Notes: a model not told the origin generated them from the letters alone. A stretch of DNA of 64,000 nt from Aristophania vespae (GCF_009906835.1 NZ_CP047652.1:1860001-1924000); one strand, 5' to 3'. Positions 27,469 through 38,014 are shown, numbered from the stretch's first letter. Translations and numbers: made by a program.

Positions 27469-27798
27469 TAATAAACCAGTCTTAAACGAGGCAAGAATTA
27501 TTGTTTAAAATGACTGCTAGCAAAATATTTAAGGCATTTTCCTCAAAAAAGCTATAGAGCAATCAGGCTAAGGTGTTACTATTAAGTTAATCTTATAAGA
27601 TATGTTTATAAACTATAAATTAATATTTTAATGTGTTCCCAAAAAGGCTAAACTCAAGGAAAGAAAGGAAATGCTGTTTTCTGCACCTTGAAAAGCTTCA
27701 ATGAACAAGGGCATTCAAGCTTTGCCACGCTTTAAAGTAAAAATTGAGGTAATTAATCCTTTATTGAGAGAAAGTTACCCTTTAATAATGCGCTTTAA
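27469..27798. other. Divergent promoter region of rfbB and the phosphatase gene
   Basis: 330 bp of AT-rich non-coding DNA between divergent genes. It must hold promoters for both. AT stretches such as ttataagatatgtttataaac could be -10 elements, but no clear -35/-10 pair or operator stands out. Confidence 0.4.
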
Positions 27799-28524
27799 AT
27801 GGAGGCGGCAAAAGAAAATTTTGTGAATGATAGAATAAGTTCCTCAAAAAAACTTCAGGCTCATTTTCTTGATGGCCCTCAGCTACAGGAAAATGTAACA
27901 CGCTTTTGGTTAATTCGTCATGCAGTGGTTGATTCCTCGGTAAGAAAGCTAATGTATGGTGCTGATAATGTGCCATTATGTCCGACTTCTTTAAGGCAGC
28001 AAGAGCCCATATATGAACGTTTGGCCTGTCGTTTGCCCAAAAATGCTGATTGGATATCATCGCCTTTAAAAAGAGCGATTCACACAGCAGAAGCTATAAA
28101 AAAAGCAGGGAATTTTGAAGGCACGTTACAAATAGAATCTGGTTTTATAGAGCAGTCTTTGGGTGAATGGAGCAGTTTGCCTCACCAGGATTTTTCACTC
28201 TACCCTGAGCAAAACCCTCATTATTTTTGGCCATTATCAGCAACGGAGCGCCCTCCACAGGGAGAGAGTATGGAAGATGTTCAAAAACGTGTAGGGACTG
28301 CATTAGACTATTGGGCAGATAAAAATTTAGGAAAAGAGACCATTATCATCAGTCATGGTGGGGCTATACGCATGGCGTTGGCCCATGCATTAGGTATTTC
28401 TGCTACATCTGCTTTACATTTTGTAATACAAAATTTATCGGTTACTGCTCTGGAGCATATTGATGGGCAGTGGCGTGTCATAATGGTTAATACCCTCTCA
28501 CATTTTGAGGAGAGTGCTGAGTGA
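27799..28524 (+). CDS. Histidine phosphatase (phosphoglycerate mutase-like)
   Basis: A 241-residue protein of the histidine phosphatase superfamily. The phospho-acceptor His is in FWLIRHAVVDSS (about 36-47), where the usual RHG is RHA; the partner His is in IISHGGAIRMALAHAL. An Arg in SSPLKRAIHTAEAI and a Glu in EQSLGEWS complete the pocket. The substrate is unknown; CobC-type phosphatases are relatives. Its stop overlaps the GTG start of the flippase gene, linking it to polysaccharide genes. Confidence 0.85.
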   Translation: MEAAKENFVNDRISSSKKLQAHFLDGPQLQENVTRFWLIRHAVVDSSVRKLMYGADNVPLCPTSLRQQEPIYERLACRLPKNADWISSPLKRAIHTAEAIKKAGNFEGTLQIESGFIEQSLGEWSSLPHQDFSLYPEQNPHYFWPLSATERPPQGESMEDVQKRVGTALDYWADKNLGKETIIISHGGAIRMALAHALGISATSALHFVIQNLSVTALEHIDGQWRVIMVNTLSHFEESAE

Positions 28525-29861
28525 AGCGCTGGTTTAAAGATGACCTTTTTAAGCTGGTCTTAAAAAATGCTGGCAGGTTGGCTTCAGGCAAACTTGTAGG
28601 GGCTCTTTTAGGCCTTGGCGCTTTAGCATGCGCTACACATGCCATGTCACCAAGTGAGTTTGGTGTTTTAATTCTGATTAAGGCCTATGCTCAGCTTATT
28701 GCCGATATAGGACAATTTCAGGGGTGGCAGGTTATTTTGCACTATGGTTCTATTCCCTGGCAGCAGGGTGAAGTAGACCGTGTTAAAACAGCGACAAAAT
28801 TTTCTGTAGGGTTAGATTTATTAGCTGGTTTTGCCTCCATGATTGTAGGCATGGCTGTCTTGTTACTTTTAGGACCTCACTTAGGTGTTCACCCAGAGCA
28901 TCGTGCTTTGGCTTTTTTCTACTGCACACTCATTCCATTTTTGACCTGTTCAAGTCCTTACGGCATTTTGAGGCTCTTTGACCGGGTCGATGTTATTAGC
29001 AGACAACAAATTGTCTCACCCATGGTTAGAACAACTTTAAGTGTTCTGACATTAGTGATGGGATGGGGGCTGACAGGCTTTGTTGTAGCCTGGTATGCAG
29101 GGGTTTTAGCGGCAGATTTATATGTATTTACCTGTTGCTGGAAAGAGTTAAAACGCAGAAACATTCAAGGGGCCTTAAAGCCCAGCCTCCTAAAGGCAGC
29201 ACGTAATATGCCCAAGGGAATGTGGAGCTTTGTGTGGCTCACAAGTGTTAACACAGTTTTAACCTCTGTGTGGGGGTCTCTCAGCAACCTTCTTATTGGT
29301 CGAACTTTAGGCACAGCGGCAGCCGGTCTTTATAGCTTAGCTGTGACATTTATTGACGCTGTGCAACGGCCTGTGCGTCTTTTAGAAAAGAGCTATTATC
29401 CTGAAGTTGCGCGTTTGGATACGCGAACCACAAAACCATGGAAATTAGCCGCCAAGATGAGTTTCTTAGGAGCTTGTCTTGGTATAGTGGTTTCTCTCAT
29501 TGTTTATATTGGTGGGAAACCAGTTATTAGTCTGTTTGGCCATCGCTATGGAGAGGCTGCAACCCTTATGTTGTGGATGGCGCCCTCCCTTGTGTTTAAT
29601 ATGGCTGCTTTTCCTCTTTATGGGCTTCTTTATACAGCAGGAAAATTTAAGGTGCTTACGGGCACACAGTTAATTTCTTCACTATTTTATACAGTCCTTC
29701 TCATTTATATGAGCCATAATTACGGCCTGGACGGAGCAGGATTGGCCTTTGCCATAGGAACATTATTTGGTGCTTTAATAAATGTTGTCATTGCTATAGT
29801 GACCTTTATAAGGAGACGTCACATTATTTTACCACATGAACGCGAGATACGCGGTTCCTGA
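28521..29861 (+). CDS. Polysaccharide flippase/exporter of the Wzx-MATE type
   Basis: A 446-residue integral membrane protein with about 12 to 14 hydrophobic segments and the polysaccharide-transporter layout (ASGKLVGALLGLGALACATH at the start, FDRVDVISRQQIV, LIGRTLGTAAAGLYSLA in the middle). It probably moves lipid-linked oligosaccharides across the inner membrane. It starts at GTG in a GTGA overlap with the phosphatase gene. Next to rfbBACD it fits export of a rhamnose-containing glycan. Confidence 0.85.
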   Translation: MKRWFKDDLFKLVLKNAGRLASGKLVGALLGLGALACATHAMSPSEFGVLILIKAYAQLIADIGQFQGWQVILHYGSIPWQQGEVDRVKTATKFSVGLDLLAGFASMIVGMAVLLLLGPHLGVHPEHRALAFFYCTLIPFLTCSSPYGILRLFDRVDVISRQQIVSPMVRTTLSVLTLVMGWGLTGFVVAWYAGVLAADLYVFTCCWKELKRRNIQGALKPSLLKAARNMPKGMWSFVWLTSVNTVLTSVWGSLSNLLIGRTLGTAAAGLYSLAVTFIDAVQRPVRLLEKSYYPEVARLDTRTTKPWKLAAKMSFLGACLGIVVSLIVYIGGKPVISLFGHRYGEAATLMLWMAPSLVFNMAAFPLYGLLYTAGKFKVLTGTQLISSLFYTVLLIYMSHNYGLDGAGLAFAIGTLFGALINVVIAIVTFIRRRHIILPHEREIRGS

Positions 29862-29900
29862 AGATTATTGCTTAATTTATGTATGACGAAGGGACTTCGT

Positions 29901-30746
29901 ATGCGGCCTTCCCTAGAGAAGACAATCTTCCCACAGAAAACTTTAGACACAGTTTTTGAGCATGTTCTGTTAGATGATGTTATTAATCTTAATGCGTCAT
30001 TGAGTGATGAAGTTATAGAAGCAGACTATACGGCTGAAGAGATAGAAGCTTCTTACGATTTATGCTGGCAGCTTTTGGAACGTGGGGTAGATTTTGAGCA
30101 GTTTCGTAGTCTGATTGCCAAAATAGCCTTTACCGGAAGCGCTACTGAGGAAGAACGCCTGGCCTTCAAATATGCTCGTGCACGGTTTAAGCATATGCGT
30201 TTTGCGTGCAATAATTTTGATAAGCGTCACCGTTATCCAAAGCTTTTTCATAAGGTCATTATCCTTATGGGTAAGATGCAGGACGCTTTTAAAAATACTC
30301 AGCGTTTTGCAACGCTGATATATGGTCTCATATTATGGCTGATTTTATCGCCTTCTTGCTATTGGCTCATAGCAAGAGAACTTACCGATTTCAGAGCTGA
30401 GTCCCCAGCAGGATTAAGGGCTTATCACAGGCGTGAAAATCAAAAATTAGAAAAGCTTTTCAAAAAACAAAATAAACTGGCAGCTCACGATTTTCATCTC
30501 ATGCGCAAAATCATCAGCCGTCGTGTTGCTTTTAACGATACTCTTAGAACAATCAGACCATCGCCCAAATTGGATCGGTTTTCAGCTTATTTGGCGACCA
30601 TGAACGGCATTATGGGTGATATGCATGATGAGCTGGTCGAAAAGCGTTATGTTGATAAACAGGGTTATTATAAAAACAGTGTCCCCTTCCCAGGAGATCT
30701 GGCTGAACGCATCCAGTGCTTTTTAAACAAAGAAAAACAGGTATAA
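29901..30746 (+). CDS. Conserved-looking protein of unknown function in a polysaccharide cluster
   Basis: A 281-residue protein if started at ATG 29901, which has GAAGGG 7 bp upstream. The TTG at 29868 and ATG at 29883 are alternatives. It is mostly charged and helical. One hydrophobic stretch (FATLIYGLILWLILSPSCYWL, about 140-160) may be a membrane anchor, followed by a basic helical region (HDFHLMRKIISRRVAFNDTLR). I recognise no family. Its place between a flippase and two P-loop kinases suggests a role in surface glycan assembly or modification. Confidence 0.65.
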   Translation: MRPSLEKTIFPQKTLDTVFEHVLLDDVINLNASLSDEVIEADYTAEEIEASYDLCWQLLERGVDFEQFRSLIAKIAFTGSATEEERLAFKYARARFKHMRFACNNFDKRHRYPKLFHKVIILMGKMQDAFKNTQRFATLIYGLILWLILSPSCYWLIARELTDFRAESPAGLRAYHRRENQKLEKLFKKQNKLAAHDFHLMRKIISRRVAFNDTLRTIRPSPKLDRFSAYLATMNGIMGDMHDELVEKRYVDKQGYYKNSVPFPGDLAERIQCFLNKEKQV

Positions 30747-30749
30747 GTT

Positions 30750-31451
30750 TTATAAAAATTTGGCAGCACTAAGCTTGGCGATTACATTTTGCTTTACCTT
30801 GTCATAAGGCTGTGAGGCGTCAATAATTTTTTTAGGAGCGCCATTAAATGTTATATGAGGCATGATATCGATTTTAGTTTGAAGAGCTTCGATATCATGA
30901 TCTGGTTTTCTTTGATGTGCTGTCTGCGCATCAACTTCTAAAAAGATAATGAGATCAGGCTTAAAAGCGGCCATTTTCAGATAGAGACGTTTTTCTATTA
31001 AGGCCATAGCCCTAATAAAAGGGTTATTTGTACGAGCGGCTGAAAGACCCGGACCATCACATTGACCAGCTATTTCTGCCTGAGGGTAGCGGTCTGTGAT
31101 GACCAGATAACCTTTTTCTACAGCTTTCTTTACACGTCTAAAACGTTTCAGGCGGATAAGAGAAAATATAAATACAACCAAAGCCGTTATAAAGCCCGGT
31201 ATTTTCTCACCTTTAGTGCGTGTTTTTTTTGCCTTACTCGTAAGTTTTTTTTCGAGGAGAGGGCCGAGAAGAGGCCATTGTCCTATGCGCCTTCCAAGAT
31301 CACCCGATCCTAGTCCAAGATAGCCATAGACGGTTTTTCTATTCCGTCCAAGAATACGCACCAGGTCAGCACTTAGGCTAGATTTACCTGAGCCATCGCA
31401 TCCAACAAGAGCAATAAGGTGGCCATAACGAATTTTAGGCTGAGACGGCAT
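30750..31451 (-). CDS. P-loop kinase related to thymidylate kinase, copy 1
   Basis: A 233-residue protein from ATG 31451, which places it 10 bp after the upstream paralogue. The longer frame to 31550 would overlap that gene by 89 bp. Walker A is LVGCDGSGKSSLSADLVRIL, LVITDRYPQAEIAG is the DRY-type motif of thymidylate kinases, and PDLIIFLEVDAQTAHQRKPD is a lid-like region. The substrate is unknown. A basic loop (LTSKAKKTRTKGEKI) and a hydrophobic stretch (GFITALVVFIFSLIRL) are not part of a normal Tmk. It ends convergently with the previous gene. Confidence 0.8.
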   Translation of the reverse strand: MPSQPKIRYGHLIALVGCDGSGKSSLSADLVRILGRNRKTVYGYLGLGSGDLGRRIGQWPLLGPLLEKKLTSKAKKTRTKGEKIPGFITALVVFIFSLIRLKRFRRVKKAVEKGYLVITDRYPQAEIAGQCDGPGLSAARTNNPFIRAMALIEKRLYLKMAAFKPDLIIFLEVDAQTAHQRKPDHDIEALQTKIDIMPHITFNGAPKKIIDASQPYDKVKQNVIAKLSAAKFL

Positions 31452-31461
31452 GATATTGTCA

Positions 31462-32196
31462 CTATCTTGTTTTGTGAGGATAAGCTTCCAGAACGCTGGC
31501 AACAGCCTTTTTAGCCTGTGCCAGAACCTCTTCAAGAGGGTCTGTCGCATTGAGATCTAATATTGGTGCCCCGTCAAAGGTTAATCTGCCAACATCAGAA
31601 ATTTTACGTGCCAATTTATAGCTTTTATGATCGGGTTTGCGACTCATTGCCGTCTCAAGGTCGACATTAAGCCGAATCACAAGATCCGGCTTAAAATGTG
31701 ACATACGTCTATATAAAATATTTTCGATCTTCATAAGGAGATGAAGAAATCTTCCTTTAAAAGAAAGATTAGCTAAAGACGGTCCATCCATAGGGCCAGG
31801 GATAAGGTTTTGAGGAAATCTGTCAGTTAAAATAGCAAAGCCACGTGCGTGATAACATCTCATTCGGGCGAAGCGAAAAACGCGCCTCATAGACATAACA
31901 AATTCAACGAATGTGGCTAAAAAACTAGAATTTTTCTTAATTTTTAAACGCTTATGCTCTTTTTCATTACGTTTGGTAAAAATAGGTCCGATAATAGGAA
32001 TAGTCTTAATATATCGCCCAAGATTTCCAGCCTGCTTTCCGAGATGGCAAAAAGCGGTAGGACGATTTTTATTCATTTCTTCATAAAGTACTTGCCCGAC
32101 AGTCGATTTTCCACTCCCATCTGAGCCAATCAAAGCAATAACAGGTTGTTTGCGGCCTTGTTGGGGGTCAATGGAAGGGCTTTCCCTATCAAACAT
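31462..32196 (-). CDS. P-loop kinase related to thymidylate kinase, copy 2
   Basis: A 244-residue paralogue of the downstream gene. Walker A is LIGSDGSGKSTVGQVLYEEM, the motif FAILTDRFPQNLIPGPMDGP corresponds to that of copy 1, and PDLVIRLNVDLETAMSRKPDHK matches its lid region. The shared pattern CHLGKQAGNLGRYIKTIPIIGP / GYLGLGSGDLGRR shows tandem duplication. Such kinases occur in some capsule and O-antigen clusters. This is unlikely to be the housekeeping thymidylate kinase. Confidence 0.8.
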   Translation of the reverse strand: MFDRESPSIDPQQGRKQPVIALIGSDGSGKSTVGQVLYEEMNKNRPTAFCHLGKQAGNLGRYIKTIPIIGPIFTKRNEKEHKRLKIKKNSSFLATFVEFVMSMRRVFRFARMRCYHARGFAILTDRFPQNLIPGPMDGPSLANLSFKGRFLHLLMKIENILYRRMSHFKPDLVIRLNVDLETAMSRKPDHKSYKLARKISDVGRLTFDGAPILDLNATDPLEEVLAQAKKAVASVLEAYPHKTR

Positions 32197-32336
32197 CTTA
32201 AAATATTCCGTTTTAGTTTAGGAGAGTGTAAGAAATACTCTCTTTAAGTCTTATTTTAAGACTATGCGAACGCGCTCTATCAAGACAAGGGTTAATTCAC
32301 TAAAACTTGTTTGATTATCTTAGATAATTTTTTATT

Positions 32337-32358
32337 AAAGAGCCTGACGATGCAGGCT
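32337..32358 (-). terminator. Hairpin downstream of tRNA-Lys
   Basis: On the minus strand AGCCTG-CATCGT-CAGGCT is followed by CTTTAATAAAAAATT, about 55 bp after the tRNA 3' end. It is a plausible weak terminator. A second palindrome GGGCTTTAAAGCCC lies at 32367-32380. Confidence 0.45.
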
Positions 32359-32412
32359 TGGAGCTGGGCTTTAAAGCCCGGTTCTTTAATTTTAGCGGAA
32401 ATTATTCGAATA

Positions 32413-32488
<76 letters not shown>

Positions 32489-32577
32489 ATATTCAATATC
32501 TCTAAAAGAGACAAGCGATTTTCTAACAGCCTCCCTCTCATTGGACAAGAGGGAAGAGGGTAAAATTTTTCTTTTGT

Positions 32578-33486
32578 TTAAATCTGCTTCCCCTGAAAAC
32601 CATGTTTGAGAAGCTGCAGAAGAGTCTCAAATTGCTCTAATGAGTCATAATTGACCTTCAAGCTTCCTTTTTTTCCATTAAATGTAATTTTGGTTTTTAG
32701 ACCCAGACGTTGAGATAAATCATCCTCAATTTTGAGAATGTCAGCCTCTCTTGCAGATTGTGGTTTTTCGCGTGCCTGTGCATTCTGACTTTGCACAGCC
32801 AGGACTTCAGTCTGACGAACGCTAAGGCCTTTTTCTAAAACAATCTTCATAGCGGCAACCGGGTCAGGATGCGCCAATAAAGCTCGTGCATGGCCAGCAC
32901 TTAACAAACCATCGCGTAAATGTTGCCTTACGGCTTCAGGCAAATTAAGGAGCCTGAGTGTGTTAGCCAGATGCGAGCGGGATTTTCCTAAAGCCCCTGC
33001 TAATTCCTCTTGTGTCAGGTGATAATCATCAATCAGTCTCTGTAAACCCTCAGCTTCTTCTATAGGGTTAAGGTCAGAGCGTTGCAGGTTTTCTACCATA
33101 GCTGCAGCCATGGCATCACTATCATCAAGTTGCTTGATATGAACCGGCACTTCATGCAACCCGGCTTGCTGAGAGGCGCGCCAGCGACGTTCACCAGCTA
33201 TGATCTGATAATGCCCATTATTTTGTGGGTCAGGCCGTACGAGTAAGGGCTGAAGCACACCACGTGAGCGTATGGAATCGGCTAGCTCAGCTAATTTAGC
33301 ACTATCCATATTTTTGCGTGGCTGAAAAGGACTGGGTGCTAAAAGATCAATTGATAATGTAGTTTGCTGATATGACGAGGCATTACGGGGAGAGGGGGTA
33401 CTAACCCGGCTTAGTTGAGGCGCTTTATCCCCCAATAAAGCCGCAAGACCACGTCCTAAACGGGGTGATGAATCTTTTTTAGCCAT
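32578..33486 (-). CDS. parB: Chromosome-partitioning protein ParB
   Basis: A 302-residue parS-binding CTPase clamp. The N-terminal RLGRGLAALLGD is typical of chromosomal ParB. The CTP-binding IIAGERRWRASQQAG, then MVENLQRSDLNPIEEAEGL and the helix-turn-helix LTQEELAGALGKSRSHLANT, are all present. It overlaps parA by 8 bp. It should load at the two parS sites in this window and, with ParA, segregate the origin. Confidence 0.97.
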   Translation of the reverse strand: MAKKDSSPRLGRGLAALLGDKAPQLSRVSTPSPRNASSYQQTTLSIDLLAPSPFQPRKNMDSAKLAELADSIRSRGVLQPLLVRPDPQNNGHYQIIAGERRWRASQQAGLHEVPVHIKQLDDSDAMAAAMVENLQRSDLNPIEEAEGLQRLIDDYHLTQEELAGALGKSRSHLANTLRLLNLPEAVRQHLRDGLLSAGHARALLAHPDPVAAMKIVLEKGLSVRQTEVLAVQSQNAQAREKPQSAREADILKIEDDLSQRLGLKTKITFNGKKGSLKVNYDSLEQFETLLQLLKHGFQGKQI

Positions 33487-34279
33487 TGGCCTTTTTCCCC
33501 TTTAAGCGTTTTAAGAGTTCCTCAGCGAGAGACAAATAGGCTGTGGCCCCTTTAGAGCGTTTATCATAATCCAGAACCGATTTACCAAAACTCTGCGCTT
33601 CAGAAATACGGATATTACGCGGTATGATCGTATCATAAACCTGGTTACCAAAGAAGTTACGGGCATCTTCTGCAACAAGGTTAGAAAGCTTATTTCGTTT
33701 ATCATACATGGTGAGCACAATTCCTTCGAGATGAAGGTCTGCGTTAAAAGCCATGCGAACGCGTTCTATCGTGCGTAAAAGTTGGCTAATGCCTTCCAGG
33801 GCAAAAAATTCGCATTGTAAGGGTACTAAAACGCTCTGAGCTGCCACCAAGGCATTTAATGTAAGCAAACCTAAGCTTGGTGGGCAATCTATGAGAATAA
33901 CATCATAAGGCCCTTCGACAGCCTGTAGGGCGTCATGGAGGCGATATTCACGCCTTTCTTGATCAATCATCTCAATTTCGGCCCCAGCCAAATCAGCATT
34001 AGCCGGAATGACATCTAATTGTGTAATATTGCTGGGACGAGGAAGAGATGTGAAATCATCTTCTCCCAAAAGAGCGTTATAACTCCCTTTTTCGCGTTGG
34101 CTATAATCAATACCCAAACCTGTTGACGCATTGCCCTGAGGGTCAAGATCAACCAAAAGCACACGCTTATGACGTGCTAGTGCCGCAGCCAAATTCAGGC
34201 TTGTAGTCGTTTTTCCTACACCGCCTTTTTGGTTGGCAATAGCAATAATTTGGGTATTGGATGATGTGGTTTTAGACAC
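33479..34279 (-). CDS. parA: Chromosome-partitioning ATPase ParA
   Basis: A 266-residue deviant Walker ATPase. ANQKGGVGKTTTSLNLAAAL is the Walker A', LLVDLDPQGNASTGLGID is next, and VILIDCPPSLGLLTLNAL is Walker B. It works with ParB to move origin regions. It overlaps rsmG by 8 bases and parB by 8 in a compact leftward operon mnmE-mnmG-rsmG-parA-parB. Confidence 0.97.
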   Translation of the reverse strand: MSKTTSSNTQIIAIANQKGGVGKTTTSLNLAAALARHKRVLLVDLDPQGNASTGLGIDYSQREKGSYNALLGEDDFTSLPRPSNITQLDVIPANADLAGAEIEMIDQERREYRLHDALQAVEGPYDVILIDCPPSLGLLTLNALVAAQSVLVPLQCEFFALEGISQLLRTIERVRMAFNADLHLEGIVLTMYDKRNKLSNLVAEDARNFFGNQVYDTIIPRNIRISEAQSFGKSVLDYDKRSKGATAYLSLAEELLKRLKGKKANG

Positions 34280-34856
34280 GTCTTATTTCACTAATTTTAA
34301 GGAGCACGCCGTCACGCGCTGTCACGCTCGGGAAGGTTTCGTAATTTATCTGCCAGTCATTGGCCGCATTGGTCAACTCTTCAGACGTTTTTTGTCCTTT
34401 TAAAAATAGACAAAATCCGTTTTCTTTTAAAAGAGGATACGCCCATCCTAAAAGTGTCTTTAAGGGAGCGAGAGCCCTGGCTGTTATGATATCAGAAGGA
34501 GCAAGTGTTACGTCTTCAATACGCTTGGCCATAATCGTTGCTTTGGCCCCGCAAAGACGATTAGCCTCTCGAAGAAAGGCGGCTTTTCTCTGATCAGACT
34601 CAATAAGGGTAACAGGATTACCTGTTGCTATAGCTATTATAAGCCCAGGAAATCCGCCGCCTGAACCCAGATCGGTAATTGTACTATCAGGCGTGATGTG
34701 AGGGACAAGTTGGAGGCTATCTTCAATATGGCGTTGCCAAAGAGACGCTATATCATGGGGGCTAACAAGATTAATCTTGTTATTCCATTGCTGCAAAAGC
34801 TGAGAAAAAATATCCAGCTTCTCTTTTGTTTCACGTGAAACGGCTATGTTCGTCAT
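34272..34856 (-). CDS. rsmG: 16S rRNA (guanine-527-N7)-methyltransferase RsmG
   Basis: A 194-residue SAM-dependent methyltransferase acting on G527 of 16S rRNA. The SAM-binding [16 protein letters not shown], then [18 protein letters not shown] and [13 protein letters not shown], are canonical. Its first codons (AVSRETK) are written over a parS site. It overlaps mnmG by four bases. Confidence 0.96.
   Translation of the reverse strand: MTNIAVSRETKEKLDIFSQLLQQWNNKINLVSPHDIASLWQRHIEDSLQLVPHITPDSTITDLGSGGGFPGLIIAIATGNPVTLIESDQRKAAFLREANRLCGAKATIMAKRIEDVTLAPSDIITARALAPLKTLLGWAYPLLKENGFCLFLKGQKTSEELTNAANDWQINYETFPSVTARDGVLLKISEIRRV
34827..34842. promoter_or_regulatory. parS site 1 (within rsmG)
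   Basis: TGTTTCACGTGAAACG is one base from the consensus parS palindrome TGTTTCACGTGAAACA. It lies inside the 5' end of rsmG, next to parA-parB, a common position in bacteria. It encodes the V-S-R-E-T peptide of RsmG. Confidence 0.93.
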
Positions 34857-36712
34857 GAACGCCCTCTCATATAAGCAAGTACAGCAATTAGAGCTGCTGG
34901 CGTTAAACCACGCACCCTTTGTGCTGCACCAAAATCCGGGGGGCGAGCCTGAGAAAGTCTTTCTTGCATTTCTCGGCTTAAGCCACCAATTTTACTATAA
35001 TCAAGATCATCAGGAAGGCGAAGTGAAGATTCCTGCTGTAATTGTGCTATGTCGCGTTCCTGCCGGCGCAAATAGCCGCCATAACGAGCTTCAGTTTCAA
35101 TATGACGACGAATACGTGCGGGGAGTTCAGCAAACCAGGGTGCCAGACTATAGAGCGCTTCCATAGAGGCCTGGGTTGCAAAAACATCTAATAAATTGCG
35201 TCTTTTTCCATCTTGAGAAACATCAATCCCCTTATCATTTAGATGTTGAGGAAGGAATATTTTTTCCTGTGCTTTGGCCATTGCCACATCAATAGATTGC
35301 TGTAGCTCAACAAAATGGTCCTGACGCTCTTTAGCGACACACCCCGCTTCAATTCCTTTTGCCGTTAAGCGTAAGTCAGCATTATCAGCGCGTAATATGA
35401 GGCGATATTCTGCACGCGAGGTGAACATGCGATAAGGCTCACTAATACCGTGCAATGTGAGGTCGTCAATCATAACCCCTAAATAAGATTCATGTCTTTT
35501 TAAAATGAGAGGGTCATTTCCTCCAACAGAGCGTGCTGCATTGAGCCCAGCTAAAAGACCCTGTGCACCAGCTTCTTCATATCCTGTTGTGCCGTTAATT
35601 TGCCCCGCCAGATAAAGACCTGGAAGCTGACGTAGCTCTAAAGAGGGGCGAAGTTCACGTGGGTCAACATAATCATATTCGACAGCATAGCCGGGTGTAA
35701 CGATTTTTGCTTTTTCAAGCCCCGGCATAGACGCAATGATAAGCTTTTGAATTTCTGCAGGGAGAGATGTACTAATCCCATTAGGATAGACAAGATCAGA
35801 TCCAGGATTGCCGGGAAGGGCTTCTGGTTCCAAAAAGATTTGATGACTATCTTTTTCTGCAAAACGAACGATCTTATCCTCGATAGAAGGACAATAACGC
35901 GGACCTCTTCCTACAATCTCACCTCCGTACATAGCAGAAAGATGAAGATTTTCTTTGATAATATCATGGGTCTGTTTTGTCGTTTGTGTAATACGACAAA
36001 CTAACTGTTCATTAGGCAGAGAGGTGGTTAGGGTGCTGAAAGGTTCAGGATCATGATCGCCTGGGTCAGCAGGAAGATTTTCCCAATCAATACTATCACG
36101 TGCTATCCGAGGAGGGGTACCCGTTTTGAGGCGCCCCATTTTAAGAGATAATGCCTCAAGTCTTTCACCGAGCTTTGTGGCAGGCGCTTCTCCAATCCGG
36201 CCAGCCGCTTCTTTAACTTTGCCAGTGTGAATCACACCGCGTAAGAATGTTCCACTTGTCAGTACACAGGCACCGGCATGATAAGTGCGTCCATCTTCAC
36301 AAATAACGCCTCTGACAGCACCGTCTTTAACAATCAGATCGCCTACCGCACCTTCTTCAATAAAAAGATTGGGTGTCTGGGCAAGCAGCTTTTGAATGGC
36401 ATTGCGGTAAAGATAGCGATCTGTTTGCGCACGTGGCCCATGCACTGCGGGGCCTTTTGAGCGATTAAGAAGCTTAAAGTGGATGCCTGCCTGGTCAGCA
36501 GCCTTACCCATAAGCCCATCGAGTGCATCAATTTCACGCACTAAGTGCCCCTTGCCGATCCCCCCAATAGCAGGGTTGCAGGACATTGTGCCGATTGTAG
36601 CAAAATGATGGGTGAGAAGGAGCGTGCGTGCTCCAAAGCGGGCAGAGGCAGCAGCGGCCTCACAGCCTGCGTGCCCACCGCCAATGACAATAACATCATA
36701 TGAGGTGGTCAT
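34853..36712 (-). CDS. mnmG: tRNA uridine-5-carboxymethylaminomethyl modification enzyme MnmG
   Basis: A 619-residue FAD enzyme that, with MnmE, modifies the wobble uridine of certain tRNAs. The FAD-binding [20 protein letters not shown] is at the N-terminus. [32 protein letters not shown] and [18 protein letters not shown] are signatures. The C-terminal helical domain is complete. It sits between mnmE (6-bp gap) and rsmG (overlap). Confidence 0.97.
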   Translation of the reverse strand: MTTSYDVIVIGGGHAGCEAAAASARFGARTLLLTHHFATIGTMSCNPAIGGIGKGHLVREIDALDGLMGKAADQAGIHFKLLNRSKGPAVHGPRAQTDRYLYRNAIQKLLAQTPNLFIEEGAVGDLIVKDGAVRGVICEDGRTYHAGACVLTSGTFLRGVIHTGKVKEAAGRIGEAPATKLGERLEALSLKMGRLKTGTPPRIARDSIDWENLPADPGDHDPEPFSTLTTSLPNEQLVCRITQTTKQTHDIIKENLHLSAMYGGEIVGRGPRYCPSIEDKIVRFAEKDSHQIFLEPEALPGNPGSDLVYPNGISTSLPAEIQKLIIASMPGLEKAKIVTPGYAVEYDYVDPRELRPSLELRQLPGLYLAGQINGTTGYEEAGAQGLLAGLNAARSVGGNDPLILKRHESYLGVMIDDLTLHGISEPYRMFTSRAEYRLILRADNADLRLTAKGIEAGCVAKERQDHFVELQQSIDVAMAKAQEKIFLPQHLNDKGIDVSQDGKRRNLLDVFATQASMEALYSLAPWFAELPARIRRHIETEARYGGYLRRQERDIAQLQQESSLRLPDDLDYSKIGGLSREMQERLSQARPPDFGAAQRVRGLTPAALIAVLAYMRGRS

Positions 36713-36718
36713 GACGTT

Positions 36719-38014
36719 TTATTTCCCAATGCAAAACTGACTAAAAATACTGTCTAAAAGAGCTTCTATATCGACATGGCCGGTTAAGCGCCCAAGAGAT
36801 AACATGGCAAGGCGTAATTCCTCACCCCGCAATTCAGGCCAAGACGCAGATTGTGCGTTTATAAGGTGGCGTTTTGTTTCTTCCAACCCCGCACGATGAC
36901 GGGCACGGGTAAGAGGTGGTGCCGATCTTTCTAATAGAATCTGGGCTAAATGATCTTTCAGGCGTTTTTTCAGTGGCTCTAATCCTGTCTCCTCTTTGGT
37001 ATTAATCCCTAATTCATGAGGAAGAGCAGGAGAAAGATCTGTTTTGGTGCGTAGCAAAATTTCGTTAGGCACTAAAGCCTCGGCATTTTCACCTGGGCCA
37101 AGAAGATGGAGCACGAGGTCTGCTTTTTCAACATGCTGCAGGGCGCGTTTTATACCTTCAGCCTCAATCACGTCATCAGTTTCACGTAATCCAGCGGTAT
37201 CTACCAGGCGTAATTTGATCCCATCAAGTACCCAATCCACACTAATGGCATCGCGTGTTGTGCCCGCCTGATGAGTTACAATAGCGGCCTCTTCTCCGCT
37301 TAAGGCATTAAGGAGGCTTGATTTTCCAACATTAGGTGAGCCAGCAATGACAATTATTAAGCCATTACGGGTCAGTTCACCCCGTTCATCTTGAAGGTGG
37401 TTATTAATTTCTGTCAGTAAAGAGGAACATTCCTGAGCTAAAGCATTTTCAACTTCTGGTGGAAGATCTTCGTCAGGAAAATCAATAAGGGCTTCTTGCT
37501 GTGCCAAAACAGAGCGCAGACGTTGTGCCCATTGCTGATATAAATGGCTCAAAGCGCCATCGGCCTGACGAAGGGCTTGCTTTCGTTGAGATTGTGTTTC
37601 GGAATCGACTAAATCAGCAATAGCTTCAGCTTGTAAAAGATCAAGCCGGCCCTTTTGTACGGCCTTTTTCGTAAACTCTCCAGCTTCGGCAGGGCGTGCC
37701 CCAAGATCAATAAGAGCGTTAGAAACGGTTTCTATAATAGCCGGCCCTGCATGAAGATGCAGCTCAAAACTATCATCTCCAGTATAAGAATGAGGTCCAG
37801 GAAACCATAAAAGAAGGGCGTGGTCGAGTACATCACCCTTATGACGTAAAAAGCGCAATGTTGCATAGCGCGCTTTAGGTAAGGGGCCCGCCAGGGCCTC
37901 TAAAATTGTAGCACAAAGAGGGCCGCTGGCACGCATAATAGCTATGGCGCCGCGTCCCAAACCAGTGGCCAAGGCAAATATGGTGCTTGTTTCGGGGTCT
38001 TTTATGGAATTCAT
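36719..38014 (-). CDS. mnmE: tRNA modification GTPase MnmE
   Basis: A 431-residue GTPase partner of MnmG. An N-terminal folate-binding domain begins [19 protein letters not shown]. The G domain has G1 [15 protein letters not shown]2 near GTTRDAIS and G3 [10 protein letters not shown]. The C-terminal FCIGK keeps the catalytic Cys. First gene of the leftward operon down to parB. Confidence 0.97.
   Translation of the reverse strand: MNSIKDPETSTIFALATGLGRGAIAIMRASGPLCATILEALAGPLPKARYATLRFLRHKGDVLDHALLLWFPGPHSYTGDDSFELHLHAGPAIIETVSNALIDLGARPAEAGEFTKKAVQKGRLDLLQAEAIADLVDSETQSQRKQALRQADGALSHLYQQWAQRLRSVLAQQEALIDFPDEDLPPEVENALAQECSSLLTEINNHLQDERGELTRNGLIIVIAGSPNVGKSSLLNALSGEEAAIVTHQAGTTRDAISVDWVLDGIKLRLVDTAGLRETDDVIEAEGIKRALQHVEKADLVLHLLGPGENAEALVPNEILLRTKTDLSPALPHELGINTKEETGLEPLKKRLKDHLAQILLERSAPPLTRARHRAGLEETKRHLINAQSASWPELRGEELRLAMLSLGRLTGHVDIEALLDSIFSQFCIGK

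Noticed and set aside
31452-31550. Longer N-terminus for the first P-loop kinase
   Set aside because: It would overlap the paralogue by 89 bp, and the paralogue has only a short lead before its Walker A.
32521-32577. Terminator for parB at the CCCTCT/AGAGGG hairpin
   Set aside because: The T-run is on the plus-strand side, opposite to parB transcription, so it does not fit a parB terminator.
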